Shown here: positions 35,588 through 44,425 of the stretch, piece after piece
How the letters are laid out: every line of letters begins with the position of its first letter
Numbering within the stretch: the stretch's first letter is position 1
Source of the DNA: Coprenecus sp902388455
GTDB lineage: Bacteria > Bacteroidota > Bacteroidia > Bacteroidales > UBA932
Direction of reading: 5' to 3'
Length of the DNA stretch: 64,000 bases
Assembly: GCA_963931615.1 (NCBI GenBank)
Contig: OZ007032.1
Coordinates: 434,001 to 498,000 of the forward strand
The notes under the pieces: generated by a model
Database searches by the model: none
Told to the model about the DNA's origin: nothing
Seen by the model: only the letters and a program-made list of their open reading frames with translations
Program-made: the position numbers and the translations under genes

Positions 35588-36112
35588 TCAGAACCGTATG
35601 CCCAGCCCGATGCCGCTTGGCTGCGCCCCAAGGGACAGCTGCGGGACGTATGCGAGGCCCTGGGCCCGGGTGCTGCGGGCAGCTTTGTTCAGTTGGCTGA
35701 TGCCGGTGCAGTAGAGCGGGATGCTGAGTATGGCCAAAACTCCTCCGGTTATTATTGACATGTAGCCGGCTAAGATGAAGGGAAGTCCGGGAGGGGAGCA
35801 GGAAGGGTGTTCTTTTCCGAGTAGTGTGACGCCTGCGATTATCGATGCTGTGCCACCGAGGAAGAATGCGCCTCCTGTGGCACTTACCGCTATGCCGGAG
35901 ATGAAGAGTCCCTTTCCGGTGCGGTACTGTCTGAATGCGTCGGGGGAAAGGAGCTCTTCGGCGGTGGTTATGTCCAGTGGAATACCTTCCGATGTATACA
36001 GGTTGCCGCTCTCGCGGAAGAGAGTACGGTGTCCGGCGGCATACTGGGCATGTGAGGCAGTGCAGATGCCGATAACCAGGATTATGATGGTAAGTGTTTT
36101 TTTCATAGCCAT
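35588..36112 (-). CDS. Exported small membrane protein of unknown function
   Basis: 174 residues. N-terminal signal peptide (to ASHAQ) followed by a short soluble part (LSPDAFRQYRTGKGLFISG), then two hydrophobic stretches (about 72-98 and 108-135) separated by a Cys- and Pro-containing turn. The C-terminus (LSLGAQPSGIGLGIRF) ends like a barrel strand. I do not recognise a named family. It starts immediately before the stop of the lipoprotein gene upstream, so the two are co-translated. A second ATG lies two codons in (36106). Confidence 0.6.
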   Translation of the reverse strand: MAMKKTLTIIILVIGICTASHAQYAAGHRTLFRESGNLYTSEGIPLDITTAEELLSPDAFRQYRTGKGLFISGIAVSATGGAFFLGGTASIIAGVTLLGKEHPSCSPPGLPFILAGYMSIITGGVLAILSIPLYCTGISQLNKAARSTRAQGLAYVPQLSLGAQPSGIGLGIRF

Positions 36113-36595
36113 CTAATACTCTATCGAGACAGTACTTTCTGCGCCGTTGTTATTGATGTTGATCGATGTGATGCGTCCTTCGTCATCTAGGGTGTAGCTG
36201 TAGCTGATGTTTTGGGCGTCGTAGCCTTCGATGTAACAGGTCTCGCTCTCCGGCATGTTTGCGGGTGATGTGCCCAGAAGGCCGATGAGGCTGCCGTACG
36301 GGTAGGCTATCTGCGACAGGTAGCCCGGAGAGATGAGGTAGATGAAATCTAGATTGGTGTTGTTGACAATGTCTCCGTAACCGATTTCAGCGTTCAGGGT
36401 GCCGGAAACGGCAGTCATGTTCCCGTTTTCCCAGGCATTGTATATGAACTCGGCAGTGTAGGAGTCTGTAGTTATCGTTCTGACTATGTCTTTCTGAGGT
36501 ATGGGGTCGGGCTCTGTGTCCTTTTTGCATGAGACGAGAGTAAGAGTTGCTGCTAGAAATGAAACAATAACAATGAAGATGTTTGTAGTTTTCAT
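36113..36595 (-). CDS. Small lipoprotein of unknown function
   Basis: 160 residues from the ATG at 36595. Signal peptide with lipobox LTLVSC, so lipidated. The mature part is short beta-rich sequence ending in YTLDDEGRITSININNNG, recalling DUF4595-like YD-repeat-type proteins. An upstream in-frame TTG lies where transcription should begin, so the ATG is preferred. It heads a two-gene unit with the small membrane protein downstream. Function unknown. Confidence 0.6.
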   Translation of the reverse strand: MKTTNIFIVIVSFLAATLTLVSCKKDTEPDPIPQKDIVRTITTDSYTAEFIYNAWENGNMTAVSGTLNAEIGYGDIVNNTNLDFIYLISPGYLSQIAYPYGSLIGLLGTSPANMPESETCYIEGYDAQNISYSYTLDDEGRITSININNNGAESTVSIEY

Positions 36596-36620
36596 GGTAT
36601 GAAATGTATTGGTCAAAAAA

Positions 36621-36650
36621 CAAAAATAATCAAAACAAAGTTAATAACAA
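36621..36650 (-). promoter_or_regulatory. Bacteroidetes-type promoter for the small lipoprotein gene pair
   Basis: On the minus strand TTG (36650-36648), a 19-nt spacer and TATTTTTG (36628-36621), an exact TAnnTTTG. A second TAACTTTG is present a little upstream (about 36638-36645). Confidence 0.65.
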
Positions 36651-36682
36651 AAAATAACTCTGATTTACTGAGATTTACAGAT

Positions 36683-37522
36683 TTACTGAGCAACGAAACG
36701 GTAGACAATTTCTCCGACCTGGCGTTCCTGAGCGTCTTGTGAAGCTGTGAAACGGGAGCCGGAGGCAGCTCTCAAGGCATAATCCCTGAGGCACTGGTCC
36801 GGCGAGGATACGGCTTCGATGATTTTGACCCCCGTTACATATCCTTTGCGGTTGACAATGATGCTTACGGATACATCACCGCCTCCCATGCATTTGTAGG
36901 CCGGTACGGGCAGGTTCATGGCCTTTCGTCCTTCGAGGGTGTAAGAGATGACGGACGGTCCCTGATAAGCTTCGGTTTCCTTGCCGCCGTCCTCTTTGTA
37001 GACTGATACCTGGTCTTCGGATGATGACGCCTCCTCGACTTCCCTACGGGACCGGTCCAGCCGCTCCTGGAGTTCGCGGGCCTCCTTGTAGATGTCCTCA
37101 GGATGATCGTGACGGTCATCCCTCAGCGGTTCAGACGCGTCTACGGCAACATTGCGTATGGATCGGGCGCTCTGGTTGCGGGAGGCATTGAGCAGTGCGT
37201 CCAGTTCTGCCTCAATTTCCTCGCTCACGCTTTCCTGCATCTGTGCCCTGGCCTCCCTGGCTTCCTGGGCTTCCTGCTCGGAAAAGTCTATGAGGAATGA
37301 GGTATCCCTTACCAGCTGGGTGTGTATCGACCAGCTCAGCAGGACGATGATCAGGAGCAGGTGTACGATGAGTGTGAGGTACAGCCCTGCCTTATCATCG
37401 GTATCTACGCGGAGACACTTCAGCAGGGGCCTGAGCCAGGAGTTGATCCTGGACAGCGGGCCCCTGCGCAGCTTCTCGGTGAGCGGCCGGATGCGGTCAG
37501 CTATTTTTGAGATGATTTTCAA
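36683..37522 (-). CDS. TonB-like energy-transduction protein
   Basis: 279 residues. A cytoplasmic basic start, one membrane helix (about 47-67; LTLIVHLLLIIVLLSWSI), an acidic coiled-coil-like region rich in E/R/A (about 80-180), and a C-terminal TonB-type domain (PAYKCMGGGDVSVSIIVN, GYVTGVKIIEA, then DYALRAASGSRF). It should couple the inner-membrane ExbB/ExbD motor to an outer-membrane partner. No ATG precedes the membrane helix; the only fitting start is TTG at 37522, inside the last codons of udk (26-nt overlap), so it depends on udk translation. Less certain than a canonical TonB since no proline-rich spacer is visible. Confidence 0.7.
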   Translation of the reverse strand: MKIISKIADRIRPLTEKLRRGPLSRINSWLRPLLKCLRVDTDDKAGLYLTLIVHLLLIIVLLSWSIHTQLVRDTSFLIDFSEQEAQEAREARAQMQESVSEEIEAELDALLNASRNQSARSIRNVAVDASEPLRDDRHDHPEDIYKEARELQERLDRSRREVEEASSSEDQVSVYKEDGGKETEAYQGPSVISYTLEGRKAMNLPVPAYKCMGGGDVSVSIIVNRKGYVTGVKIIEAVSSPDQCLRDYALRAASGSRFTASQDAQERQVGEIVYRFVAQ

Positions 37523-38117
37523 TGGTAGCTATGAGCATGTCTATGCCCACCTGATTGTGCCCGCCCTGGGGCAGTATCAGGTCGGCGTATCTCTTGGTGG
37601 GCTCTATGAACTGCAGATGCATGGGCTTGAGTACTCTCTCGTAGCGCTCGATGACCTTGCCCACGTCACGGCCTCTCTCGATGATGTCGCGGGAGATGAC
37701 CCTGACTAAGCGGTCGTCCGGGTCGGCATCCACATACACCAGGATGTCCAGCATGCTGCGCAACCTTGAGTCTGTGAAAATCAGGATGCCCTCCACCAGT
37801 ATGATGTCGGCGGGATGGACAGTCACGGTCTCGGTGGCCGAGCGTGTGCAGGTCAGGTAGGAGTAGACGGGCTGCTTCACCGTCCTGCCGTGCTGCAGCT
37901 CGTCGAGCTGCTCTATGAGCAGGTCGAAGTCGATGGCGTTCGGATGGTCGAAGTTGATTTTCTGCCGGTCCTCCAGCAGGGGAATGTCGCTGTTGTCCTT
38001 GTAGTAGGAGTCCTGGGGGACAACAACGACCTCTCCTCTCTTGAAGTGTTCCGAGATCTTCTGGACCACTGTGGTCTTGCCTGAGCCAGTGCCGCCGGCT
38101 ATACCGATAGTAAGCAT
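37497..38117 (-). CDS. udk: Uridine kinase
   Basis: 206 residues. Walker A motif GGTGSGKTTV at the N-terminus, the family motif DHPNAIDFDLL, and DIILVEGILIF as the Walker B-like strand. It phosphorylates uridine and cytidine to UMP/CMP in the pyrimidine salvage pathway. It lies 11 nt after asnS, and its 3' end overlaps the TonB-like gene. Confidence 0.93.
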   Translation of the reverse strand: MLTIGIAGGTGSGKTTVVQKISEHFKRGEVVVVPQDSYYKDNSDIPLLEDRQKINFDHPNAIDFDLLIEQLDELQHGRTVKQPVYSYLTCTRSATETVTVHPADIILVEGILIFTDSRLRSMLDILVYVDADPDDRLVRVISRDIIERGRDVGKVIERYERVLKPMHLQFIEPTKRYADLILPQGGHNQVGIDMLIATIENHLKNS

Positions 38118-38128
38118 GGTGCCGGTCT

Positions 38129-39523
38129 TTAGAATTCTGCGGACTTGGGTGTCCTAGGGAAGGGAATGACGTCACGGATGTTGCTCATGCCGGTGACGAA
38201 GAGGAGCAGGCGCTCGAAGCCCAGTCCGAAGCCGCTGTGGGGAGCTGTGCCGAAACGGCGGGTGTCGAGGTACCACCACAGGTTGGTCATGTCCATGTGC
38301 AGCTCGTCGATACGGTCCATCAGCTTGTCATAGGACTCTTCCCTCTGTGAGCCTCCGATAATCTCGCCGATCTTCGGAAAGAGCACGTCCATTCCGCGTA
38401 CGGTCTTGCCGTCATCGTTCTGCTTCATGTAGAAGGCCTTGATGTCCTTAGGGTAGTCGGTGAGGATGACGGGTTTGCCGAAGTGCTGCTCGACCAGGTA
38501 GCGCTCGTGCTCGCTCTGCAGGTCCACGCCCCACGATACGGGATACTCGAACTTGACTCCGGACTTGGTGAGGATGTCCACGGCCTCGGTGTAGGTGGTG
38601 CGGACGAAGTCGGTGTTCACTACGCCCTTGAGTCTCTCTATGAGGCCTTTGTCTATCATGTTGTTGAGGAAGATGAGGTCGTCCATGCAGTGCTCCAGCG
38701 CGTACCTTACGAGGTACTTGATAAAGTCCTCCGCCAGGTCCATGTTGTCCTCTATCTCGTAGAAGGCCATTTCGGGCTCTACCATCCAGAACTCGGCCAG
38801 GTGGCGGGGAGTGTTGGAGTTCTCGGCCCTGAATGTAGGTCCGAATGTGTAGATCTCGCCCAGGGCCATCGCTCCGAGCTCACCCTCGAGCTGACCGCTG
38901 ACGGTCAGGTTGGTGTGGCGGCCGAAGAAGTCCTGCGACCAGTCCACCTTTCCTTCCGGAGTGCGGGGAGGATTGCTCACGTCGAGGGTAGTCACCTGGA
39001 ACATAGCGCCTGCACCCTCAGCGTCCGATGCTGTGATGAGGGGTGTGTGAAGGTAGTAGAAACCCTTGTCGTTGAAGTATTTGTGAATGGCGTATGCCAT
39101 GGCGTGGCGGATTCTCAGCACGGCTCCGAAGGTGTTGGTGCGTGGACGCAGATGTGCGATCTCGCGCAGGAACTCCATGCTGTGACCTTTTTTCTGGAGA
39201 GGGTATTTCTCGGGGTCTGCGGTGCCGTAGACCTGGATGGAGGTTGCCTGGATCTCCACCTTCTGACCGCTGCCGATGGATTCGACGAGTTTTCCTGTTA
39301 CTGCGATGCATGCTCCCGTAGTGATGTCCTTGAAGGACTCATCGGGGGTGAAAGTCGCCATGTCGCATACAATCTGTATGTTGTTGATGGTCGAACCGTC
39401 GTTGAGGGCGATGAATGTGATGTTCTTGTTGCCTCTTTTGGTCCTTACCCAGCCCTTGGCGAGTACTTCCTTGCCGGGGGTCTCTTTGAGAAGCTCTGCG
39501 ATTTTCTGTCTCTTGAGTGTCAT
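38129..39523 (-). CDS. asnS: Asparaginyl-tRNA synthetase
   Basis: 464 residues from ATG 39523. An N-terminal anticodon-binding OB fold (VLAKGWVRTKRGNKNITFIA) leads into a class IIb core with motif 2 (FGPTFRAENSNTPRHLAEFW) and motif 3 (GFGLGFERLLLFVTGM). It charges tRNA-Asn with asparagine. An ATG at 39547, only 2 nt after the phosphatase stop, would add eight residues; family alignment favours 39523 but both are possible. Asn rather than Asp specificity is taken from the overall match to bacterial AsnRS, including EFWMVEPEMAF. Confidence 0.93.
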   Translation of the reverse strand: MTLKRQKIAELLKETPGKEVLAKGWVRTKRGNKNITFIALNDGSTINNIQIVCDMATFTPDESFKDITTGACIAVTGKLVESIGSGQKVEIQATSIQVYGTADPEKYPLQKKGHSMEFLREIAHLRPRTNTFGAVLRIRHAMAYAIHKYFNDKGFYYLHTPLITASDAEGAGAMFQVTTLDVSNPPRTPEGKVDWSQDFFGRHTNLTVSGQLEGELGAMALGEIYTFGPTFRAENSNTPRHLAEFWMVEPEMAFYEIEDNMDLAEDFIKYLVRYALEHCMDDLIFLNNMIDKGLIERLKGVVNTDFVRTTYTEAVDILTKSGVKFEYPVSWGVDLQSEHERYLVEQHFGKPVILTDYPKDIKAFYMKQNDDGKTVRGMDVLFPKIGEIIGGSQREESYDKLMDRIDELHMDMTNLWWYLDTRRFGTAPHSGFGLGFERLLLFVTGMSNIRDVIPFPRTPKSAEF

Positions 39524-39549
39524 TATATGTGTTTTTTGTATTTCCATAT

Positions 39550-40752
39550 TTAAAATGTGATTCCCATCGCTTCGCATATCTTCTTGGGAATCTCGGTGTT
39601 GTCCATGCGACCGGAGAACAGGCTGCTGCCTGCGCCTATGGCGAATACCGGGACGTTTGCTCCCGAGTGATCTCCGGTAGTCCAGCCTATGTGTGCTGCG
39701 TGTGAGGCCTCATCCATCTCCTTGCGCTCCTCATCAGAGGCGAAGTCCTTGGATTTGTCGATGTTCTCAATCTTGTCGAAGTAGACGTTATATCCGCTTT
39801 TCCAGCTCATGGTCAGTCCGCCTGTCTCGTGGTCTGCAGTTACGACAATAAGTGTCTCGTCAGGGTGTTCGTTGTAGAATTTTACGGCTTCGGCGACAGC
39901 GTCGGACAGGCTGAGGGTCTCGAATATCATGGCCTTGGTGTCGTTGCCGTGGCTGGCCCAGTCGATTCTACCTCCCTCTGACATTACGAAGAAGCCTGGA
40001 CTTTCCCTGTCGTAAAGGAAATCAATGGATGCCTTCACGAGGTCTGCCTGTGTCATTTCGCCTTCCTTCATGTCGATTGCGTAGGGCAGCTCAGTTTTCG
40101 TACGGCCGTCTTCCTGCAGCAGCATCATTTTTCCGGCACTTGTCTTCATGCTGTGGAACTCTTCCATGCCTTCTGCTATTATGTAGCCGTTTTTTTCAAT
40201 GAGGTCGTAGACGGATGTCTTGTCTCCGTCCTCTCCTGTACTTTCAATCACACCGCCGCCGGCGAAGAACTCGAATCCGGAGCCCGGTATCTCCATTGCT
40301 ATGTCGTAGTAGTCGCTTCTGGAGGCGCTGTGTCCGTAGAATGCTCCTGGAGTAGCGTGGTTGATACCTACTGTAGAAGAGATTCCCACTTTATATCCTG
40401 CGTTGTGAATCTTGCTGGCTATGCTTTCCAACATTGTAGTGTCAGGAGTCACACCCAGCATCCCGTTGTCAGTCTTGCTGCCGGTTGACAGAGCTGTTCC
40501 GGCTGCTGCGGAGTCTGTAATGAGATTTGAGGCGGAGTGTGTGACAGCCCATCCGAGAACGGGAAACTGTGAGAAAGCGAGGGGCCTGCTGTCAAATACG
40601 CCCTCTGTATATCCCAGCCAGTATTCTGTTACAGAAACGTGGTTGAAGCCCATGCCGTCGCCGATGAAGTAGAATACGTATTTGGCTTTCTGCTGTGCGG
40701 ACAGGAGCAAGGGAAGCAGGAGTAGGATGGTAATAAATGAGAACTTCTTCAT
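39550..40752 (-). CDS. Alkaline phosphatase
   Basis: 400 residues with a signal peptide ending at LLSAQ, so periplasmic. Metal-binding start YFIGDGMG, the phospho-acceptor serine in TDSAAAGTALSTGSKT, and the zinc site TADHETGG are all seen. It hydrolyses phosphate monoesters at alkaline pH. Shorter than E. coli PhoA and closer to the Bacteroidetes PhoA/PhoB-type enzymes. No pho-box-like sequence was seen. A terminator stands between it and the exbD gene upstream, so it has its own transcript. Confidence 0.9.
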   Translation of the reverse strand: MKKFSFITILLLLPLLLSAQQKAKYVFYFIGDGMGFNHVSVTEYWLGYTEGVFDSRPLAFSQFPVLGWAVTHSASNLITDSAAAGTALSTGSKTDNGMLGVTPDTTMLESIASKIHNAGYKVGISSTVGINHATPGAFYGHSASRSDYYDIAMEIPGSGFEFFAGGGVIESTGEDGDKTSVYDLIEKNGYIIAEGMEEFHSMKTSAGKMMLLQEDGRTKTELPYAIDMKEGEMTQADLVKASIDFLYDRESPGFFVMSEGGRIDWASHGNDTKAMIFETLSLSDAVAEAVKFYNEHPDETLIVVTADHETGGLTMSWKSGYNVYFDKIENIDKSKDFASDEERKEMDEASHAAHIGWTTGDHSGANVPVFAIGAGSSLFSGRMDNTEIPKKICEAMGITF

Positions 40753-40781
40753 TTTATGGGTTGCTAATAAGTTATTTAGTT

Positions 40782-40820
40782 AAAAATGGGTGTCCCACTT
40801 TGCATGAGGCACCCATTTTT
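40782..40820 (-). terminator. Intrinsic terminator after the exbB-exbD operon
   Basis: Inverted repeat AAAAATGGGTG / CACCCATTTTT (40782-40792 and 40810-40820), an 11-bp stem with a loop that can shorten further through one wobble and one GC pair. The run of Ts on the 3' side of the minus strand fits a rho-independent terminator 19 nt beyond the exbD stop; it could work in both directions. Confidence 0.8.
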
Positions 40821-40838
40821 CAGTTCCGGCAGTAAGAT

Positions 40839-41318
40839 TTAGTTTACTCCTGCGGGAGCAATTTTTCTTGCTGCGTACATAATCTTCAGTGCGGAGCAGC
40901 GGCGGAGCTCCTGCTTAACCTCGGTGACTATACCCATGCGGGTACCTTCGTCGATTTTAAGCGAGATGCTCATCAGCTCGCGGTCAACCTCACTCAGGGC
41001 CTCGCGTTCAGCGGCAACGAAGTCGCTGATGTCCTTTACAGTCCTGAAAGAGTCATTGAGCTGGATACGGGAATCCGTACCGAATTCTTTCTGGTATTGC
41101 AGTGAAGGAGTGCCTATAAAGATGTAAGAGCAAAGATCTTTTCTTTCGAGCTTCGTCACTTCGGAGGCCTCGGGCAGCTTCACATTCACCATACGGTCTG
41201 TCTGACGCATACTGGTGGAGACCATGAAGAACATGAGAATCATGAACACGATGTCCGGAAGGGATGCTGTGTTGATACCGGGTGTTCCTTTGTCTCCTTT
41301 TTTCAGGAATTTAGCCAT
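40839..41318 (-). CDS. ExbD/TolR family biopolymer transport protein (second)
   Basis: 159 residues. Short cytoplasmic N-terminus, one membrane helix starting LPDIVFMILMFFMVSTSM with the conserved Asp (D in PDIVFMI) that carries protons, then a periplasmic domain. ExbD proteins form a stator with ExbB that energises TonB. Preceded by a strong AGGAGG ribosome site. Last gene of the exbB-X-exbD-exbD cluster and followed by a terminator. Confidence 0.9.
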   Translation of the reverse strand: MAKFLKKGDKGTPGINTASLPDIVFMILMFFMVSTSMRQTDRMVNVKLPEASEVTKLERKDLCSYIFIGTPSLQYQKEFGTDSRIQLNDSFRTVKDISDFVAAEREALSEVDRELMSISLKIDEGTRMGIVTEVKQELRRCSALKIMYAARKIAPAGVN

Positions 41319-41330
41319 TTCAAAATCCTC

Positions 41331-41912
41331 CTATTGTTTAGTTACATCCAAAGGTTCTGCCTCGGAGAGACGGTTGGGGATAGCTTCGCGGACGATGTCC
41401 TGCTTGTCAACAGGGAGATCGTTGTAGACAGCACCGAAATGCGCCATGGCGAAATCGTCCCTGACCTTATTGATGGCCCTCACAATGACGTTCGTAATCT
41501 CAATGTATTTGCTGTAGAGACTCTGACGGTCATTCTGGAGAGAAATCACTCCCTCAGATACCGGATATTCTCCAAAGCCTTCGATATTCTTGACAACCTT
41601 CGAGGGAAGGTCCGAACGGTCATTGGGGTTGGTGAGGAACTCAATAACTATCTCTTCGAGCTGCGCATCCGAAAGAATAACTTCACCTCCTGCCATAACG
41701 CCGTTCCTGGAGTTGATCTTCACGTCGAGCATGTTTCGACGGTTCACCTTCAAGTCCTCCAGCTGAGCATTCTCGGGAGGCATAGGAGGGAGACGGCGGG
41801 ACAGACCTGTTTCAGGGTCCATCGTACTCACCATCAGGAAGAAGATCAGCATGAGGAACGAGATGTCCGCCATGGAACCTCCGTTTATTTCAGGTGTTTT
41901 CTTAGATGCCAT
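41331..41912 (-). CDS. ExbD/TolR family biopolymer transport protein (first)
   Basis: 193 residues. The membrane helix follows MADISFLMLIFFLMVSTM with the conserved Asp (ADISFL). The periplasmic domain is longer than in its downstream paralogue and shares little detail with it. Two different ExbD subunits in one operon are common in Bacteroidetes and may pair as a heteromer. It overlaps no gene and is 12 nt from its neighbour on the 3' side. Confidence 0.9.
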   Translation of the reverse strand: MASKKTPEINGGSMADISFLMLIFFLMVSTMDPETGLSRRLPPMPPENAQLEDLKVNRRNMLDVKINSRNGVMAGGEVILSDAQLEEIVIEFLTNPNDRSDLPSKVVKNIEGFGEYPVSEGVISLQNDRQSLYSKYIEITNVIVRAINKVRDDFAMAHFGAVYNDLPVDKQDIVREAIPNRLSEAEPLDVTKQ

Positions 41913-41921
41913 AGTTATTGC

Positions 41922-42386
41922 TTACTGTTTGTGAATAAGGTTTCTTACACTGCCCCATACTAAGGCGAGTAATGCGAGTACAACCAATGCGTAGCTCAGG
42001 TTGAGCAGAGTATCGGTCATTTTCAATGTAGCGTGAGTAGGCTGTACGGCCATATTCACGGCGATAGGGTCTCCGCTGGCGAGCAGGAAAGACGCACCGA
42101 TGAGCACAACGGCTATCAGCAGTACGAAACCTGTCTTCTTGAGGGACTTCTTGTTGCCTGCCATATTGATGAGAGAGAGCACCACGACAAGCACTATCGC
42201 AGCAATCACCAGAGCATAGGCCCAGAAGAGCACTATGTCAAGCATGCCGGTGGTTGCAAGCGCCTCTGCCAGGTTGTTGACTGTGTACAGTCCAGTGTTC
42301 CCATTGTAGATGAAGAACGCTACCAACCCGATCAGAGAGAGAACCAGCAGACAGATTTCTAATATTTTTGTGAATTTACTAGTCAT
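41922..42386 (-). CDS. Four-helix membrane protein of the ExbB/ExbD cluster, unknown function
   Basis: 154 residues with four hydrophobic segments (about 8-28, 47-72, 83-103, 125-146) and short polar loops. The position between exbB and exbD is conserved in Bacteroidetes, suggesting it belongs to the same motor complex. No catalytic or ligand motif is visible. Confidence 0.7.
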   Translation of the reverse strand: MTSKFTKILEICLLVLSLIGLVAFFIYNGNTGLYTVNNLAEALATTGMLDIVLFWAYALVIAAIVLVVVLSLINMAGNKKSLKKTGFVLLIAVVLIGASFLLASGDPIAVNMAVQPTHATLKMTDTLLNLSYALVVLALLALVWGSVRNLIHKQ

Positions 42387-42398
42387 GATTTGTGATTG

Positions 42399-43193
42399 TT
42401 ACTTGTTCTGATATTTTACGATCATATCTACGAGGGAGATGGAAGCGTCTTCCATGGAGAGGACGATACCGTCAACCTTAGCGATAAGATAGTTGTAAAG
42501 TATCTGAAGGATAATAGCGACAACCAGACCGCCGACGGTGGTAATCAGGGCGACTTTCATACCGCCTGCAACGAGGGTCGGGCTGATATCACCGGCTCTC
42601 TGAATCTCGTCGAATGCCTGAATCATACCGATCACAGTTCCCATGAATCCGAGCATAGGTGCAACGGCGATGAAGAGAGTAATCCAGGAAAGACCTCCCT
42701 CGAGGAGACCCATCTGAACAGAACCGTAAGATGTGATGGATTTCTCAACTTCCTCTGCGCCCTTGTCATAACGGAGCAGACCCTGATAGAAGATAGAAGC
42801 CACAGGACCGCGGGTGTTGCGGCATACATCCTTGGCAGCCTCAACTCCACCGTTGTTAAGAGCGTCCTCAACTTTCTTGAGAAGTTTCTCAGTGTTGGTG
42901 CTGGCCAAGTTCAGGTAAATAATCCTCTCGATGGCAACAGCAAGACCGAAAACGAGGCAGGCGATGATGGTAGCCATGAAGCCGGCACCACCCTCGATGA
43001 AGAGCCTCTTGATTTCCTGATGCATAGGAGCCTCAGCGGGAGCTTCCTCAGAAGCGGCATCGACCACGGGCTCAAATGCCACCTGTTCGGTAGTGTCTGC
43101 AGTAGCGAGAGAGTCTCCGTCCTGCGCAAATGCGTATTGTGCAGTGAAAGTCATGAGACCCATAACTGCCAAAAACATGAAGATTTTTTTCAT
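42399..43193 (-). CDS. exbB: MotA/TolQ/ExbB proton channel family protein
   Basis: 264 residues. Starts with a hydrophobic signal-like segment (MKKIFMFLAVMGLMTFTAQYAFA) and an acidic spacer, then three membrane helices of the ExbB fold (about 70-92, 155-185, 190-220). The core has the family motif GTVIGMIQAFDEI and GGMKVALITTVGGLVVAI. It supplies the proton path for the ExbD subunits and powers TonB-dependent transport. The extra N-terminal signal peptide and linker are common in Bacteroidetes relatives. First gene of the cluster. Confidence 0.92.
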   Translation of the reverse strand: MKKIFMFLAVMGLMTFTAQYAFAQDGDSLATADTTEQVAFEPVVDAASEEAPAEAPMHQEIKRLFIEGGAGFMATIIACLVFGLAVAIERIIYLNLASTNTEKLLKKVEDALNNGGVEAAKDVCRNTRGPVASIFYQGLLRYDKGAEEVEKSITSYGSVQMGLLEGGLSWITLFIAVAPMLGFMGTVIGMIQAFDEIQRAGDISPTLVAGGMKVALITTVGGLVVAIILQILYNYLIAKVDGIVLSMEDASISLVDMIVKYQNK

Positions 43194-43251
43194 ACAATTT
43201 TTGATTAGTTATTAAACAAGTTTTTAATGAGTTTTTTCAATCAGCTAAAAG

Positions 43252-43339
43252 CGGAGAGGGCGGGATTCGAACCCGCGAAACCCTTTTGGAGTTTACGCAC
43301 TTTCCAGGCGCGCGCCTTCGACCACTCGGCCACCTCTCC
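43252..43339 (-). tRNA. tRNA-Ser (anticodon GGA)
   Basis: 88 nt. Acceptor arms GGAGAGG and CCTCTCC pair, the D arm TGGCCGAGTGGTCGAA is serine-like, the anticodon loop reads CTGGAAA, the variable arm is long (class II), and GGTTCGAATCC is the T loop. Discriminator G. CCA is not encoded. It sits between ansA and exbB on the same strand. Confidence 0.95.
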
Positions 43340-43380
43340 AAGAAAACACCGCCAAAATTAGAAATTATTTTTCATAAAAT

Positions 43381-44421
43381 CTACATTTCTGTGAGTTCTC
43401 CTCTAATATTTTTTTTCAAAAAATTAACAACCGTCTCATTATCAGAATATTGACCTAGTAAAAAAAATAATTTGGCGACGGCTGCCTCCGTAGTGCAGTC
43501 GCTCCCGCCCGTTACGCCTATTTTTTTAAGGGATTTGCCGGTTGAATATGCGTCCATGTCTACTCTACCTGCCTGACATTGAGTAATGTTTAAAACGATA
43601 ACGCCCCTGTCTACGGCTTTTTTTATGCAGTCAGTGAACCATTGTCCTGACGGAGCATTGCCTGAACCGTAGGTCTCCAGAATGATTGCTCTTATGCCCG
43701 ATATGCTTACCAATGTATCGAGAATCTCTTGTTTCATTCCGGGTATAACTTTGATAATCAAGACTGAGGGATCAAGGTCGTATACGGGTTTCAGGGGTTG
43801 GTTCCAGTTTTTGGGGTAGCGGATACACGATGTGTTGAACTTAAGATGTATTCCGGCTTCGGCGAGGACGGGGTAATTTGCCGAGCGGAAGGCGCGGAAG
43901 TTCTCGGCTGTGTATTTGGTGGTCCGGTTTCCTCTGTATAGCTGGCTTTCAAAGTAGATACATACTTCGGGGACCATCGGATGGCCGTCAGAGTCTTTCG
44001 ATGCGGCAATCTCGATGGAGGAGATAAGGTTCTCTTTCCCGTCAGTACGCAGCATCCCGATTGGAAGCTGACTGCCTGTGAATACGACGGGCTTGGTTAT
44101 ATCTCCCAGCATGAAACTGAGGGCTGAGGCGGAGAAAGACATGGTATCGGTACCGTGCAGAATGACGAATCCGTCATACCTGTCGTAATGCTCCTCGATA
44201 AGTCTGGTGAGCTTTTTCCAGAATTCGATGTTCACGTCCGAAGAGTCAATTACGGGATCGAAGGAGTAGGTGTCTATCGTATATCCGAATTTCTTGAGCT
44301 CCGGTACTTCTTCCAATATCTGGGAGAAATCAAAGGGGCGCAGGTCGAAGGATACGGGATCCTGTTTCATTCCGATGGTGCCTCCGGTGTAGACCAGGAG
44401 TATGGAAGTCTTGTCTCGCAT
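43381..44421 (-). CDS. ansA: Type I L-asparaginase
   Basis: 346 residues. The first catalytic motif YTGGTIGM has Thr15; the second is VILHGTDTMSFSASALSFML, with the Thr-Asp pair. There is no signal peptide, so the enzyme is cytosolic. It hydrolyses L-asparagine to aspartate and ammonia. It starts 4 nt after the TatD gene and closes the dprA-tatD-ansA run before the tRNA. Confidence 0.93.
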   Translation of the reverse strand: MRDKTSILLVYTGGTIGMKQDPVSFDLRPFDFSQILEEVPELKKFGYTIDTYSFDPVIDSSDVNIEFWKKLTRLIEEHYDRYDGFVILHGTDTMSFSASALSFMLGDITKPVVFTGSQLPIGMLRTDGKENLISSIEIAASKDSDGHPMVPEVCIYFESQLYRGNRTTKYTAENFRAFRSANYPVLAEAGIHLKFNTSCIRYPKNWNQPLKPVYDLDPSVLIIKVIPGMKQEILDTLVSISGIRAIILETYGSGNAPSGQWFTDCIKKAVDRGVIVLNITQCQAGRVDMDAYSTGKSLKKIGVTGGSDCTTEAAVAKLFFLLGQYSDNETVVNFLKKNIRGELTEM

Positions 44422-44425
44422 GTTG

